From the NCBI GenBank assembly GCA_020048895.1, contig JAIFLV010000047.1:1-40172 (forward strand): a stretch of DNA of 40,172 bases, written 5' to 3'. The notes below the pieces were generated by a model. It saw nothing but the letters and a program-made list of their open reading frames with translations. It did not search any database and was not told where the DNA came from. A program made the translations under genes and the position numbers. The stretch's first letter is position 1, and every line of letters begins with the position of its first letter. Origin of the DNA: Rhodoferax sp. (GTDB taxonomy: Bacteria > Pseudomonadota > Gammaproteobacteria > Burkholderiales > Burkholderiaceae_C). Of this stretch, positions 8,447 to 17,345 are shown one piece after another.

Positions 8447-8806
8447 ATGATCAAGATCGTCTGGCTGCTCAAGCGCGCCCCGCATCTGTCGCAACAGGAG
8501 TTCGAGCAGTGGTGGCTTGACCGGCACGCACCGGTGGCGCGTACCGCACCACGATTGCGCCGTTACGTGGTGAACCTACCTACCCGGCCCGATGAATTGA
8601 CCGGCAAGCCCACCACCGAGTGCGACTGGGACGGTGTAGCGGAGCAATGGTTCGACACGGAGGAAGACCTCAACGCAGCTTATGGTCGCTCGGTGTCAAC
8701 CGAAATCCGCGCCGACACAATGGCTCATGTGGCCCGACTGGAGCGCCTGATCGTGCGCGAGTTGGACATCGCGCCGCAGTCGGCGGAATCGGGTGATGGC
8801 CGCTGA
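8447..8806 (+). CDS. EthD-domain protein (paralogue 1)
   Basis: 119 residues, a single ferredoxin-like EthD/dimeric alpha-beta barrel domain. Diagnostic segments are the opening MIKIVWLLKRAPHLSQQEF, the WWLDRHAPVARTAP motif at about 24-37, RRYVVNL, and DWDGVAEQWFDTEEDLNAAY in the second half. EthD-family proteins act as small auxiliary proteins or cofactor-free enzymes in degradation of hydrocarbons and polyketide-like compounds. The exact role here is unknown. It is the first large gene of the operon and overlaps the start of the flavoprotein gene by 11 bases, so the two are translationally coupled. A paralogue at 29406-29759 also sits beside an SDR and a KstD-like gene, which indicates a joint function. 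Confidence 0.8.
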   Translation: MIKIVWLLKRAPHLSQQEFEQWWLDRHAPVARTAPRLRRYVVNLPTRPDELTGKPTTECDWDGVAEQWFDTEEDLNAAYGRSVSTEIRADTMAHVARLERLIVRELDIAPQSAESGDGR

Positions 8807-10502
8807 GTCAATGAACAGCGGAACCGACTTTGACCTAGTGGTGGTGGGCTCCGGCGCCGCAGGGTTGTCTGCAGCGGTCACTGCGACGCTAGCCGGTGCG
8901 CGGGTCCTCGTGATCGAGAAGTCCGAATGGCTGGGCGGAACTTCGGCGATATCCGGGGGTGAAATTTGGGTGCCGATGAGCCAGCAATCGCGCCGCGCGG
9001 GCATCGTCGATGATGCTGCTACTGTAGAGCGTTACCTGCGCGCGCTCCTGGGCGCGAACTACGATGCTAACCGCACCAAATCGTTCTTGAGTGCGGCGCC
9101 ACAGGCTCTTGCAGAACTTGAGGCTGGCAGTCTTCTGCGCTACGAGCTGATGCCGATGTCGGCCGATTACCACTCCGACCTGCCGGGCGCTAGCCAGGGC
9201 GGGCGCTCTTTGGCGGCTGTCCCTTTCGACGGGCGTGCACTGGGATCCTGGTTCGCTCGGCTTCGCCCGCCGCTGCGAAACGCACTCATCTTTGGCGGCA
9301 TCTCGGTATGCACCAAGCTCGACGTTCCGCACCTCATGGCGGCCGGTCGCAGCCCTAGATCAGCCTTTCATGCGGCACGCATGATCGCTGCTGGCTGGCG
9401 AGATCGGATCAGTGGCCATGCACGTGGTACGCGCCTGACCAACGGCAATGCATTGATAGGGCGTCTGCTGTGCACCCTGCGTGATCGCGGTGTGCCGGTT
9501 TGGACCCAAAGTGAGGTCACAGGTCTGCATCTGAATCAAGGACAGATATGCGGGCTGGACGTGCGCCAGCATGATCGGACGCTGCGCATAAAGGCGCGGC
9601 AAGGCGTAGTGCTGGCCACTGGCGGATTTTCGGGCAACCTGCCATTAAAGCGACTGCACTTCGAGCACGTGGCAGCAGGGTGGACACACCATTCGCTGCC
9701 GCCACCGACAAACACCGGTGACGGAGCGACGCTGGCTGCCGCGCAGGGGGCCCCGCTGCAAGATCGGGGTACGTCACCAGCAGCCTGGGCACCGGTGTCC
9801 CTGCTACCCATGCGCCGCGGCCAAGTTGCGCCCTACCCGCACTTCAGTGACAAGGGTAAGCCTGGCATCATTGCCATCGATGCACAGGGCGAACGATTCG
9901 TCAACGAGTCGGATTCCTACCATGTGTTCGTGGCTGCCATGCTGGCCAGTCGCGTGAAGCAGGCTTGGCTCATCGCCGACCATCGCGCTATTCGCCGTTA
10001 TGGCCTTGGTGCAGTAAGGCCGTTTCCCACGCCCCTGGGAGGCTATCTTCGCAGCGGCTACCTGTTGCGCGGCCGCACCTTGGCTGAACTCGCCGCCCGG
10101 ATTAGGGTTGACGCCACCCGGCTTGAGCGAACTGTGGAACATTTCAACAAGGGCGCCCTACGCGGTGATGATGTCGAGTTCGATCGCGGAAAGAGCCTCT
10201 TCAACCGGCGGTGCGGCGATTCGAACCACCAGCCGAACGCAGCGCTCGCGCCGCTGCTGACGCCACCGTTCTATGCGCTGGCCGTCGAGCCGGGCGACAT
10301 CGGCACTTTCCTGGGCCTGCACACGGATTCGAATGCCCGGGTGCTCGATGCAGGGGGGCAGCCAATTGCCGGCCTATATGCGGCAGGCAACGACGCGTCA
10401 AGCCTATTCGGCGGACATTACCCATCAGCCGGCATCACACTCGGACCTGCGCTGACCTTTGGCTGGCTGGCCGCCCGTCATGCACTGGCTGCAACACCAT
10501 AG
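8796..10502 (+). CDS. KstD-like FAD-dependent dehydrogenase (paralogue 1)
   Basis: 568 residues from ATG 8796; a later ATG at 8811 is possible. The N-terminal dinucleotide-binding motif is VVVGSGAAGLSAA (about 15-27), followed by an EKSEWLGGTSAISGG segment. The C-terminus has the second FAD motif (GLYAAGNDASSLFGGHYPSAGITLGPALTFG). The Tyr and Gly of its YPSAG correspond to the catalytic Tyr487/Gly491 pair known for 3-ketosteroid delta1-dehydrogenase, and ESDSYHVF supplies another expected tyrosine. The family desaturates a ring next to a ketone, and the true substrate need not be a steroid. It is coupled to the EthD gene and followed after 25 bp by an SDR. Two further paralogues lie at 22822 and 26872. 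Confidence 0.85.
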   Translation: MAAESMNSGTDFDLVVVGSGAAGLSAAVTATLAGARVLVIEKSEWLGGTSAISGGEIWVPMSQQSRRAGIVDDAATVERYLRALLGANYDANRTKSFLSAAPQALAELEAGSLLRYELMPMSADYHSDLPGASQGGRSLAAVPFDGRALGSWFARLRPPLRNALIFGGISVCTKLDVPHLMAAGRSPRSAFHAARMIAAGWRDRISGHARGTRLTNGNALIGRLLCTLRDRGVPVWTQSEVTGLHLNQGQICGLDVRQHDRTLRIKARQGVVLATGGFSGNLPLKRLHFEHVAAGWTHHSLPPPTNTGDGATLAAAQGAPLQDRGTSPAAWAPVSLLPMRRGQVAPYPHFSDKGKPGIIAIDAQGERFVNESDSYHVFVAAMLASRVKQAWLIADHRAIRRYGLGAVRPFPTPLGGYLRSGYLLRGRTLAELAARIRVDATRLERTVEHFNKGALRGDDVEFDRGKSLFNRRCGDSNHQPNAALAPLLTPPFYALAVEPGDIGTFLGLHTDSNARVLDAGGQPIAGLYAAGNDASSLFGGHYPSAGITLGPALTFGWLAARHALAATP

Positions 10503-10527
10503 CAAACTACTTCGAAAGCCCAGTGCC

Positions 10528-11304
10528 ATGACAACGCCTTACCCACTACCTGCACTGCTTGACGGCCATGTCGCGCTCATTACCGGCGGCGGTCGAGGCA
10601 ACGGCAGCGCCATCGCGCAGGGCTTGGCGCAATCGGGAGCCACGGTCGTGGTTGCTGACATCGATGTCACAACGGCCGAATCGACCGCGGCACAGATTCG
10701 GCGCGAAGGTGGCCACGCAGTCGCCCTGGCCTGGGATATCAGCGATCCGGAACATGCCGAGCGTGCCTTCGAACAGCTGCAAGAGATGGGCTACGTCGTA
10801 TCGGTATTGGTAAACAACGCAGCCATCGAAGTGCCGGGGTCAGTCGGCGATGCTGACTACGCCATCGGTTGGCGGCGCTTGCTGAACGTCAACCTTGACG
10901 GCACCATGCGCGTCACCGAGGCTTTGCTGCCACAGTTGCGCCAGCGCCGCGGTAGTATCGTGAACATTGTGTCGGTGCAGTGCGTGGTCGCACTGCAGGC
11001 GCATGCGTCGGCCTATGCGGTGTCCAAGGCTGCCATTGCGCAGTACACGCGCTCGCTGGCGGTGGAACTGGCGGCGGACGGCGTGCGCGTGAACTCGATC
11101 GCGCCGGGGTTTTTCGCTACACCGATGACCGCCGTCACACGCGCCGATCCGGTTCGTCATCGGGCGGCGCTCCAGCGCGTGCCGCTGGCGCGGTTCGGCG
11201 AGCCGGATGAATTGGTTGGCCCGGTGGTGTTCCTGTCTTCGGCCATGTCCAGTTACGTCACCGGAGCCATGATCGCGGTCGACGGCGGACTGCTAGCTCT
11301 CTGA
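10528..11304 (+). CDS. Short-chain dehydrogenase/reductase (paralogue 1)
   Basis: 258 residues, a classical SDR. The cofactor motif TGGGRGNG is at about residues 19-26, NNAA at about 95, and a catalytic Ser in NIVSVQ precedes SAYAVSKAA (Tyr-x3-Lys, about residue 160). An Asp in VADID after the second strand favours NAD(H). The C-terminus ends IAVDGGLLAL. It probably oxidises a secondary alcohol to the ketone that the neighbouring KstD-like enzyme then desaturates; this coupling is inferred from the threefold association of the two families here. Close in length and ending to the SDR at 24548, and less like the one at 28609. Confidence 0.85.
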   Translation: MTTPYPLPALLDGHVALITGGGRGNGSAIAQGLAQSGATVVVADIDVTTAESTAAQIRREGGHAVALAWDISDPEHAERAFEQLQEMGYVVSVLVNNAAIEVPGSVGDADYAIGWRRLLNVNLDGTMRVTEALLPQLRQRRGSIVNIVSVQCVVALQAHASAYAVSKAAIAQYTRSLAVELAADGVRVNSIAPGFFATPMTAVTRADPVRHRAALQRVPLARFGEPDELVGPVVFLSSAMSSYVTGAMIAVDGGLLAL

Positions 11305-11338
11305 CGCAGCCATAGCCGAGCAACTTGCACTAGACGCC

Positions 11339-12310
11339 ATGACCGACACACCCTTATTCGACGCCACACCGCCGTACCGTACTGCTACGTTGGCGCTCAG
11401 TCACGGGCACAACATGTATTTCGAGGAGTCAGGTCGTGCTGACGGACTTCCGGTCATCTACCTGCACGGTGGTCCAGGCGCAGCGATGGAGACCTCAATG
11501 CGCCGACTGCACGACCCTGCGGTCTACCGTTTGGTGATGCACGATCAGCGAGGCTGCGGCAAGTCCACGCCTGCCGGTGAGCTGGAACACAACGACACCG
11601 CTTTGCTGCTGGAAGACATCGAGCTGTTGCGCGAGTATCTCGGCATCAAGCGCTGGATCGTTGCCGGTGGCTCTTGGGGCACCACCCTGGCGCTCGCTTA
11701 TGCACAGCGCCATCCAAGTCGCTGCATGGCCCTGGTGCTGCGCGGGGTATTCCTGGGCAGCGAAGCCGAGATGGACTGGTTTGCCAACGGCGTGCCTATG
11801 GTTTACCCCGAAGAATGGCAGCAGGCCCTGCAAGGGCGTGCCGCCGGCCCACGTCGTGAGCAACTCACGGCCCTGCAGTTGGCAGTTCTGCACTCAGACG
11901 CGGCTGTCGCGCTGCCGGCCGCCTTGGCACTGGCCACCTACGAGTGGATGGCTGCCTCGGTGCAGCCCGACGCCACAGCCATCGCAGCCGAGCTCACACC
12001 CAGCTACACCTTGCCCTACCAGCGGGTGTGTTGCCACTATTTCCTGAACCGCTTCTTCCTCGCACCGGGCGAGCTGCTGGCCGGGGTGGAGAAGATCCGT
12101 CACATACCGTGCCACATCGTCGCCGGGCGCTTCGACACCATCTGCCCACCCGGCACTGCGTATGCGCTGAAGCGGGCCTGGCCCGAGGCCGAGCTACAGA
12201 TCATGCCGCTGTCCGGGCACAGCAGCAGCGACCCCCTCATCGCACTGGCGCTGTTCGGAGTGATGAAACGATTGGCCGGGCAATTCGCGGCGCTGGGACG
12301 CACGGTATGA
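11339..12310 (+). CDS. Alpha/beta hydrolase, proline iminopeptidase-like (S33)
   Basis: 323 residues. HGGPGA (43-48) gives the oxyanion hole, DQRGCGKS (69-76) is the second family signature, and GGSWGT (110-115) contains nucleophile Ser112. Late Asp (RFDTICPP) and His (SGHSSSDP) complete the triad. These signatures are those of prolyl aminopeptidases (S33), which release N-terminal proline-like residues, but relatives hydrolyse other amides and esters. No signal peptide, so cytoplasmic. Its TGA overlaps the start of the GMC gene (ATGA), showing it is part of the operon. Together with the M81 and CocE proteins it points to an amide- or ester-containing substrate. Confidence 0.85.
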   Translation: MTDTPLFDATPPYRTATLALSHGHNMYFEESGRADGLPVIYLHGGPGAAMETSMRRLHDPAVYRLVMHDQRGCGKSTPAGELEHNDTALLLEDIELLREYLGIKRWIVAGGSWGTTLALAYAQRHPSRCMALVLRGVFLGSEAEMDWFANGVPMVYPEEWQQALQGRAAGPRREQLTALQLAVLHSDAAVALPAALALATYEWMAASVQPDATAIAAELTPSYTLPYQRVCCHYFLNRFFLAPGELLAGVEKIRHIPCHIVAGRFDTICPPGTAYALKRAWPEAELQIMPLSGHSSSDPLIALALFGVMKRLAGQFAALGRTV

Positions 12311-13908
12311 CAGAAGTCGCGGTCTTCGACCACGTGATCGTTGGCGCCGGGTCGGCCGGTTGTGCCTTGGCTGCTCGTTTGAGCGAGGACCCGTCGGTAA
12401 CGGTGCTATTGCTCGAAGCGGGCGGCGCTGACGGAACACCGCTGTTCGCCGTGCCTGGCGCGCAGGTCTTCGTCAAGAACTGGCCGCGCTACGCATGGCT
12501 GTATGACTGTGAACCCGATGCCTCCCGGCACGGCGTTGCCGACAACTGGCGCCGTGGGCGCATCCTGGGCGGCAGCAGCACGATCAACGGGCTGATCTGG
12601 GCCGTCGGTCTGCCAAGTGACTACGAGGCTTGGTCGGCGGCCGGCCTGCATGACTGGTCATGGTCGTCGGTGGTGCCATATTTCCGCCGCTCGGAAACCT
12701 ACGCCGACGCCTCACCGGCAGAGCGTGGACGCAGCGGGCCCGTGCATGTCGAGCGCTTCCGCAGCCCGCACGCGCTGACGACAGATCTGATCGCGGCCTG
12801 CGCTGGCAATGGCATGGCGGCGGTCGAGGACATCAATGCCGTCAACGGCCCTGCGGCAGGCTTTGCGCAGACCAATCAGCGGCGTGGGCTGCGTCAGAGC
12901 AGTTCGGCGGCCTATCTGGCACCCGCGCGGCGGCGCGCCAACCTCACCGTCTGGACGCGCGCAAAGGCCGATCACCTCCTTTTTGATGGCCCGCGGGCGG
13001 TGGGCATCGAGTTGCGTCGCGAGGGTGTCACGGTGCAGGCCCGCGCGCGCCGCGAAGTCACGGTGTGCGCTGGTGCAATCGCCTCGCCACAGTTGCTGAT
13101 GCGCTCCGGTATCGGCCCTGCCGAGCACCTGCAAGCGCTCGGACTGCCCGTGCTTGTCGACAGCCCGCAGGTAGGCCGCAACCTGCAGGAACACCCCGAG
13201 CTCTACATTGAATACGAAGTCACCACGCCCACCTACACACGCAACCGCACCTGGGCAGGCATGCTTGTTGCCGGCGCTCGCTATGCATGGTCGCGCTCCG
13301 GCCCCGCCACCTCCCCTGGCACACACTTGCTGGGTTATGCGCACAGCGGCCAGCAGACCGACGGCCCGCCGGATCTGCTGCTATTCGCTGGCCCCTGGGG
13401 CCGACTTGAGGATGAACAGACGTTCACGCGTGGCACACCGGTGTTCTCGCTCTCGCCCTCAGTAGCGCGGCCCCGATCGCGCGGCATTTTGTGCCTGTCG
13501 GGTGCGCACCCGGATGCGCCGCCGCGCATCGAGCCGAATCTTCTGGCCGATCCAGGCGATGTCGCCACCCTGGCTGCCGGCGTTCGGCTGGTCGACCGCA
13601 TTGCGGCGACGGCACCGTTCGCAAAGCATGTCTCGCGTCGGCTGACGCCCGACTTCGATCTTGACGACACGGCTGCGCTTCAACGTTTCATCCGGGACGA
13701 TGCCAGCATCTGTTACCACGCCAGCGGAACCTGCCGCATGGGCACTGACTCAAGCTCGGTCGTCGATCAGCAGCTGCGCGTTCGCGGTATCGAGGCCTTG
13801 CGCGTGGCCGATGCTTCAGTGATGCCGACGATCCCGTCGGGCAATCTCAACGCGCCGACGATCATGATTGCCGAGCGCGCTGCCGATTTCATCCGCAGGG
13901 CCGACTGA
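12307..13908 (+). CDS. GMC-family FAD oxidoreductase (alcohol dehydrogenase type)
   Basis: 533 residues from ATG 12307, chosen because it gives a 4-bp overlap with the upstream stop and places the FAD motif (VIVGAGSAGCALAARLSE) at residue 10. GMC signature 1 is GRILGGSSTINGLIW (about 78-92) and signature 2 is GAIASPQLLMRSGIGP. The active-site pair is seen as His in CYHASGTCRMG and Asn in PSGNLNAPTIMIAER near the C-terminus. Members oxidise primary or secondary alcohols such as choline or aliphatic alcohols. The aldehyde dehydrogenase at 18713 is a natural partner for the next step. The stop overlaps the next start (ATG within TGATG). Confidence 0.88.
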   Translation: MTEVAVFDHVIVGAGSAGCALAARLSEDPSVTVLLLEAGGADGTPLFAVPGAQVFVKNWPRYAWLYDCEPDASRHGVADNWRRGRILGGSSTINGLIWAVGLPSDYEAWSAAGLHDWSWSSVVPYFRRSETYADASPAERGRSGPVHVERFRSPHALTTDLIAACAGNGMAAVEDINAVNGPAAGFAQTNQRRGLRQSSSAAYLAPARRRANLTVWTRAKADHLLFDGPRAVGIELRREGVTVQARARREVTVCAGAIASPQLLMRSGIGPAEHLQALGLPVLVDSPQVGRNLQEHPELYIEYEVTTPTYTRNRTWAGMLVAGARYAWSRSGPATSPGTHLLGYAHSGQQTDGPPDLLLFAGPWGRLEDEQTFTRGTPVFSLSPSVARPRSRGILCLSGAHPDAPPRIEPNLLADPGDVATLAAGVRLVDRIAATAPFAKHVSRRLTPDFDLDDTAALQRFIRDDASICYHASGTCRMGTDSSSVVDQQLRVRGIEALRVADASVMPTIPSGNLNAPTIMIAERAADFIRRAD

Positions 13909-14900
13909 TGCGCTCACTGCTGGCCGATCTGGAGCGCTGGCCGCTGCGCGAGCCGTTTGTGATCTCTCGCCGCGTATTCGTCGACAGCTTGGCGCTGACG
14001 GTTCAGATTCGCGAAGGCGATCTGGCCGGGCGGGGCGAATGCGAGCCGCACGAGCACGAGCAGATCATCGGGCTGGAAGCGCACGCCCAATTGCTGCGCC
14101 TCGCATGTGATCGGGACTGGCTGGCGACCCTCTCGACCGACAACATTCTCGACCGCCTGCCCAACCAGCCGCTGCGCAATGCTCTTGACTGCGCGCTGTG
14201 GGACCTCGCAGCCAAGCGCAGCGGGCAACGGGTGTGGGACCTGCTGGACCTTGGCCAAGGCAACCCGCCAGTGGCCATCGTGCCCACGGTGGGCCTGGCT
14301 TCGCCGCAAGACATGGCCCAAGCCGCTTCAGCCCTGCGAGGTGCCAAGGCACTGAAAATCAAACTGGGCGGCTCCGATGGTGCCGACGCCATGAGACTGG
14401 AGGCGATCGCCGCAGCCGCGCCAGGCGTCGAACTGCTGGCAGACATCAACGGCGGCTGGACGCCGCGGCAGTTGCGTGAGTTGCTACCCTTGGCGCGTAG
14501 ATGTGGCGTCAGCGTGATTGAGCAGCCGCTGCCGCCGGGCCAGGATGCCGAACTGCCGCAACCGCCCACTGGCCTGCGCTTCTGCGCCGACGAAAGCTGC
14601 ACCGATCGCAGCAGCCTGCCGCTGGTGGCGCAGCATTACCAGATGATCAACGTGAAACTCGACAAGACCGGCGGCCTCACCGAGGCACTTGCACTGGTCG
14701 ATGCCGCGACGGTGCTGGGGCTGCCCTACATGGTGGGTTCGAACGGTGGCACGTCGCTGGCGATGGCACCGCTCTATGTACTGGCGCATGGCGCGGCGCT
14801 GGTTGATGCGGGTGCGGGGCATCTGACTGTCGATCGCGAGCCGATGCTGCGGGTAGAACGGAACCACATCTATGCACCAGCCCGAACGCTCTGGGGTTGA
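13908..14900 (+). CDS. Enolase-superfamily enzyme, dipeptide-epimerase-like
   Basis: 330 residues, shorter than typical mandelate racemases and in the range of L-Ala-D/L-Glu epimerases. The capping domain is N-terminal. The barrel contains KIKLG (about 147-151, general base Lys), ADINGGW (metal Asp and Asn), VIEQPLP (metal Glu), FCADES (third metal-site segment), NVKLDKTGGLTEAL (second Lys) and GSNGGTSLAM. These are the features of the muconate-lactonising and dipeptide-epimerase branch. It could epimerise a dipeptide or racemise/cycloisomerise an acid. Starts one base inside the stop of the GMC gene, so they are coupled. Specificity unassigned. Confidence 0.8.
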   Translation: MRSLLADLERWPLREPFVISRRVFVDSLALTVQIREGDLAGRGECEPHEHEQIIGLEAHAQLLRLACDRDWLATLSTDNILDRLPNQPLRNALDCALWDLAAKRSGQRVWDLLDLGQGNPPVAIVPTVGLASPQDMAQAASALRGAKALKIKLGGSDGADAMRLEAIAAAAPGVELLADINGGWTPRQLRELLPLARRCGVSVIEQPLPPGQDAELPQPPTGLRFCADESCTDRSSLPLVAQHYQMINVKLDKTGGLTEALALVDAATVLGLPYMVGSNGGTSLAMAPLYVLAHGAALVDAGAGHLTVDREPMLRVERNHIYAPARTLWG

Positions 14901-14990
14901 TGTGAGGGGGCTGACACCTTGCAAGACCCTGTGCTGCACCCGACCATCGCACCGGGATTGGCTATTCATTGATCTACCATCGGAGAACGC

Positions 14991-15599
14991 ATGACCTCAA
15001 TTCAATCACGACACAATGCAATATGTGCGTCCGCTCGATCGCTTTGGCCAGTAGCGGCTTTGTTAATGTTATGTGCATCCAACCTGCACGCAGCCGATGC
15101 ACCGACACAAGCGAACGAAGCGTATCCCGCACCGGGCGAGCTGTGCAGACCGGCTGCTTACCGAGCATTTGATTTTGCACGGGGAAACTTCCGCATGGCT
15201 GGCACTGACGGGACGCTCGCGGGCCATCTCCGCATGAAGCCGATGCTGATGAACTGCGCGATACGTGGCGACTGGCGCGGCGCCATTGCCGGTCGGGGCG
15301 AGTTGACCACTTGGTATGACCGCTTCCAGAAACGCTGGTTTCAGAACTTCATCAATGATGACGGCCACCCGTTGATCATGAGCGGACAGGCTGAAGGCGC
15401 TGCCCTGGTGTTCACTGGCGTCAACACTTCCTTTGACGGCCGCGTTGGCCTGCACCGCATGACCTGGTCTCCGCTGCCGCGGGGTGGGCTGCGCCAATTC
15501 TGGGAGTTCTCGGAAGACGAGGGCAAGACCTGGAATATCCTGATCGAAGTTCACGGTCAGCCGCTGCGTCCGAGCAAGACAGCCAAAGTCAGCCGATGA
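14991..15599 (+). CDS. Secreted protein of unknown function
   Basis: 202 residues. A signal peptide at residues 1-35 (basic start, then LWPVAALLMLCASNLHA before ADAP) suggests export to the periplasm. The mature part of about 165 residues has a beta-rich, lipocalin-like pattern with GNFRMAGTDG, LMNCAIRGDWRG and a closing RQFWEFSEDEGKTWNILIE. That closing pattern resembles DUF1579-like families that end in a description of the state of the sample protein, but I cannot assign it. ATG follows GGAGAACGC. Lies in the operon after a 90-bp gap and overlaps the CocE gene by 4 bp. Could bind the substrate in the periplasm; no catalytic motif is visible. Confidence 0.7.
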   Translation: MTSIQSRHNAICASARSLWPVAALLMLCASNLHAADAPTQANEAYPAPGELCRPAAYRAFDFARGNFRMAGTDGTLAGHLRMKPMLMNCAIRGDWRGAIAGRGELTTWYDRFQKRWFQNFINDDGHPLIMSGQAEGAALVFTGVNTSFDGRVGLHRMTWSPLPRGGLRQFWEFSEDEGKTWNILIEVHGQPLRPSKTAKVSR

Positions 15600-17317
15600 A
15601 CCCCTTCATCCCGCCGAAACCCACCTTCACCGTGCACATCCCGATGCGCGACGGCACTAACCTTGTCGCCGACGTATTCACAGCGCGGCCTGACCTAGCG
15701 CAGCCGTTGATTCTCGAGATCACCCCTTACGGCCGCGGTCCAAAGGGGCTGAATTTCGGCAACGAATCCGGCTACTGGATGGCGAATGGCTACGTGCATG
15801 TCATCGCGGACTGCCGCGGCAAGGGCGACTCCGAAGGCGAGTTTGCCGCTTGGGTGCACGAAGGCCGAGACTGCCACGACACCATCGAATGGCTGGCGTC
15901 GCAGCCCTTCTGCAGTGGCCGCGTCGGTATGCGCGGATCATCTTACACGGGCACCAACCCTTGGTATGCCGCCCGCGAGCAACCGCCGCATCTGCGTGCG
16001 ATCTCGCCCAGCGCAAGCGCGGCTGGCGGCATCGAGGACATCAGCTGGCTGGGTGGCATCTGGTCGTTCGAGCATTCGTTGACCTGGGGCTCGCGCCAGC
16101 GTGATGGCGCCCTGTTCTTCACCGAACCACCCGACTGGTGGACGCTGCTTGAGCAGCGTCCACTTTTGAGTGTGGACGAGCGGCTTACCGGACAGATGCA
16201 GCCGGTGTACCGGGCATTCGGCGAGCACCGACTTCGCGACGAATATGTGCGCTCGATCGAAATGTCCTCTGATGACTACCGTCGCATCGGCATCCCGACC
16301 CTAGCCTTCACGGGCTGGCAGGACGGCTGTTTGGGCGGCACGATCAAGCATTTCGTGCAGGCACGGTCTCACTCGCCGGCACGTGATCGGCAATATCTGC
16401 TGATCGGCCCCTGGAACCATCACGGCGCTCCGGATGGCGGTTACGACTACGGCCTGACGCCCATCAACCCGCTGGACGACCTGCACATCCCTGCAAATGG
16501 TTTTGTGGTGGCGCGCGAACTCGTGCGCGCTTTCTTTGACGAACACCTGAAGGAGCAAGGTCGCTTCGAGCAATCTCTGGTCAAACTCTTTCTCACCGGT
16601 GAAAACACCTGGATCGAGGCCGCCGACTATCCACTACCTCAGGCACAACCACGCTCGCTGTATCTGCACAGCCAGGGTCGGGCCAACAGACTGGGCGGGG
16701 ATGGCGTCCTGTCCTGGGAAAAGCCATCTACTGAGCCGACTGACAGCTATGTGCACGATCCTCGTGACCCCGTGCCCTCGGACCTGCCCGGTAGCGATGG
16801 CCGCCCACGAACCCTACGTGAGTGGCCGTGCGACCTCGCACCCTTGCTCAATCGCGATGACATGCTGGTCTACCAGACCGCGCCGCTGACCGAAGCATTG
16901 CGGGTAGCAGGCGATGTCAAGGTCTGGCTGCAGGTGTCCACCGATGCGCTGGATGCCGACTTTTTCTGCCGACTCGAAGACGTGGCTTCCGACGGCCGCG
17001 GTATGCGGTTGGGATCGCATGGTGCAGGTCGCCAGCGCATGGGCGGGCGGAACGGCATCGAGTACGACGTGCCGGTCAGCCCGGGCTTGGTCATAGAGCT
17101 GTGCGTCAACCTGCTCGGCATCGGCCACACCTTCCTGCCCGGCCACCGCGTACGGCTGAGCGTGTGCAGCAGCGCCTACCCCGAGACTTTTCCTAATCCG
17201 GGCAATGGGGAGCCCGTGACAACCAACATCGACCCACCGCGCAAGGCCATACAGCGCGTATGGCACGACTCGACCCACCCATCCCGCATCGAGTTGCCAA
17301 CACTTCCGCCAACATGA
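15596..17317 (+). CDS. CocE/NonD-family hydrolase
   Basis: 573 residues, normal for cocaine-esterase and X-Pro dipeptidyl-peptidase-like hydrolases. The alpha/beta domain carries GSSYTG (114-119; nucleophile Ser116), with Asp in TGWQDGCL and His in GPWNHHG as remaining triad members. ADCRGKGDSEGEF is the usual segment before the helical cap. A C-terminal jelly-roll domain covers roughly residues 340-570 (VWLQVSTDALDADFFCRL, then LPGHRVRLSVCSSAYP). No signal peptide. Members cleave acyl esters, cephalosporin-type esters or proline-containing dipeptides. Coupled to the secreted protein by an ATGA overlap. Confidence 0.88.
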   Translation: MNPFIPPKPTFTVHIPMRDGTNLVADVFTARPDLAQPLILEITPYGRGPKGLNFGNESGYWMANGYVHVIADCRGKGDSEGEFAAWVHEGRDCHDTIEWLASQPFCSGRVGMRGSSYTGTNPWYAAREQPPHLRAISPSASAAGGIEDISWLGGIWSFEHSLTWGSRQRDGALFFTEPPDWWTLLEQRPLLSVDERLTGQMQPVYRAFGEHRLRDEYVRSIEMSSDDYRRIGIPTLAFTGWQDGCLGGTIKHFVQARSHSPARDRQYLLIGPWNHHGAPDGGYDYGLTPINPLDDLHIPANGFVVARELVRAFFDEHLKEQGRFEQSLVKLFLTGENTWIEAADYPLPQAQPRSLYLHSQGRANRLGGDGVLSWEKPSTEPTDSYVHDPRDPVPSDLPGSDGRPRTLREWPCDLAPLLNRDDMLVYQTAPLTEALRVAGDVKVWLQVSTDALDADFFCRLEDVASDGRGMRLGSHGAGRQRMGGRNGIEYDVPVSPGLVIELCVNLLGIGHTFLPGHRVRLSVCSSAYPETFPNPGNGEPVTTNIDPPRKAIQRVWHDSTHPSRIELPTLPPT

Positions 17318-17345
17318 CGCGCCACAACAGCACAAGGATGCAAAC

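Noticed and set aside
11944-12306. Upstream extension of the GMC frame
   Set aside because: It overlaps the alpha/beta hydrolase in another frame and has no ribosome binding site. ATG 12307 gives the normal GMC N-terminus and an ATGA overlap.
12712-13344. 210-codon antisense frame inside the GMC gene
   Set aside because: A shadow caused by GC-rich third positions; no start signal and no recognisable motif.
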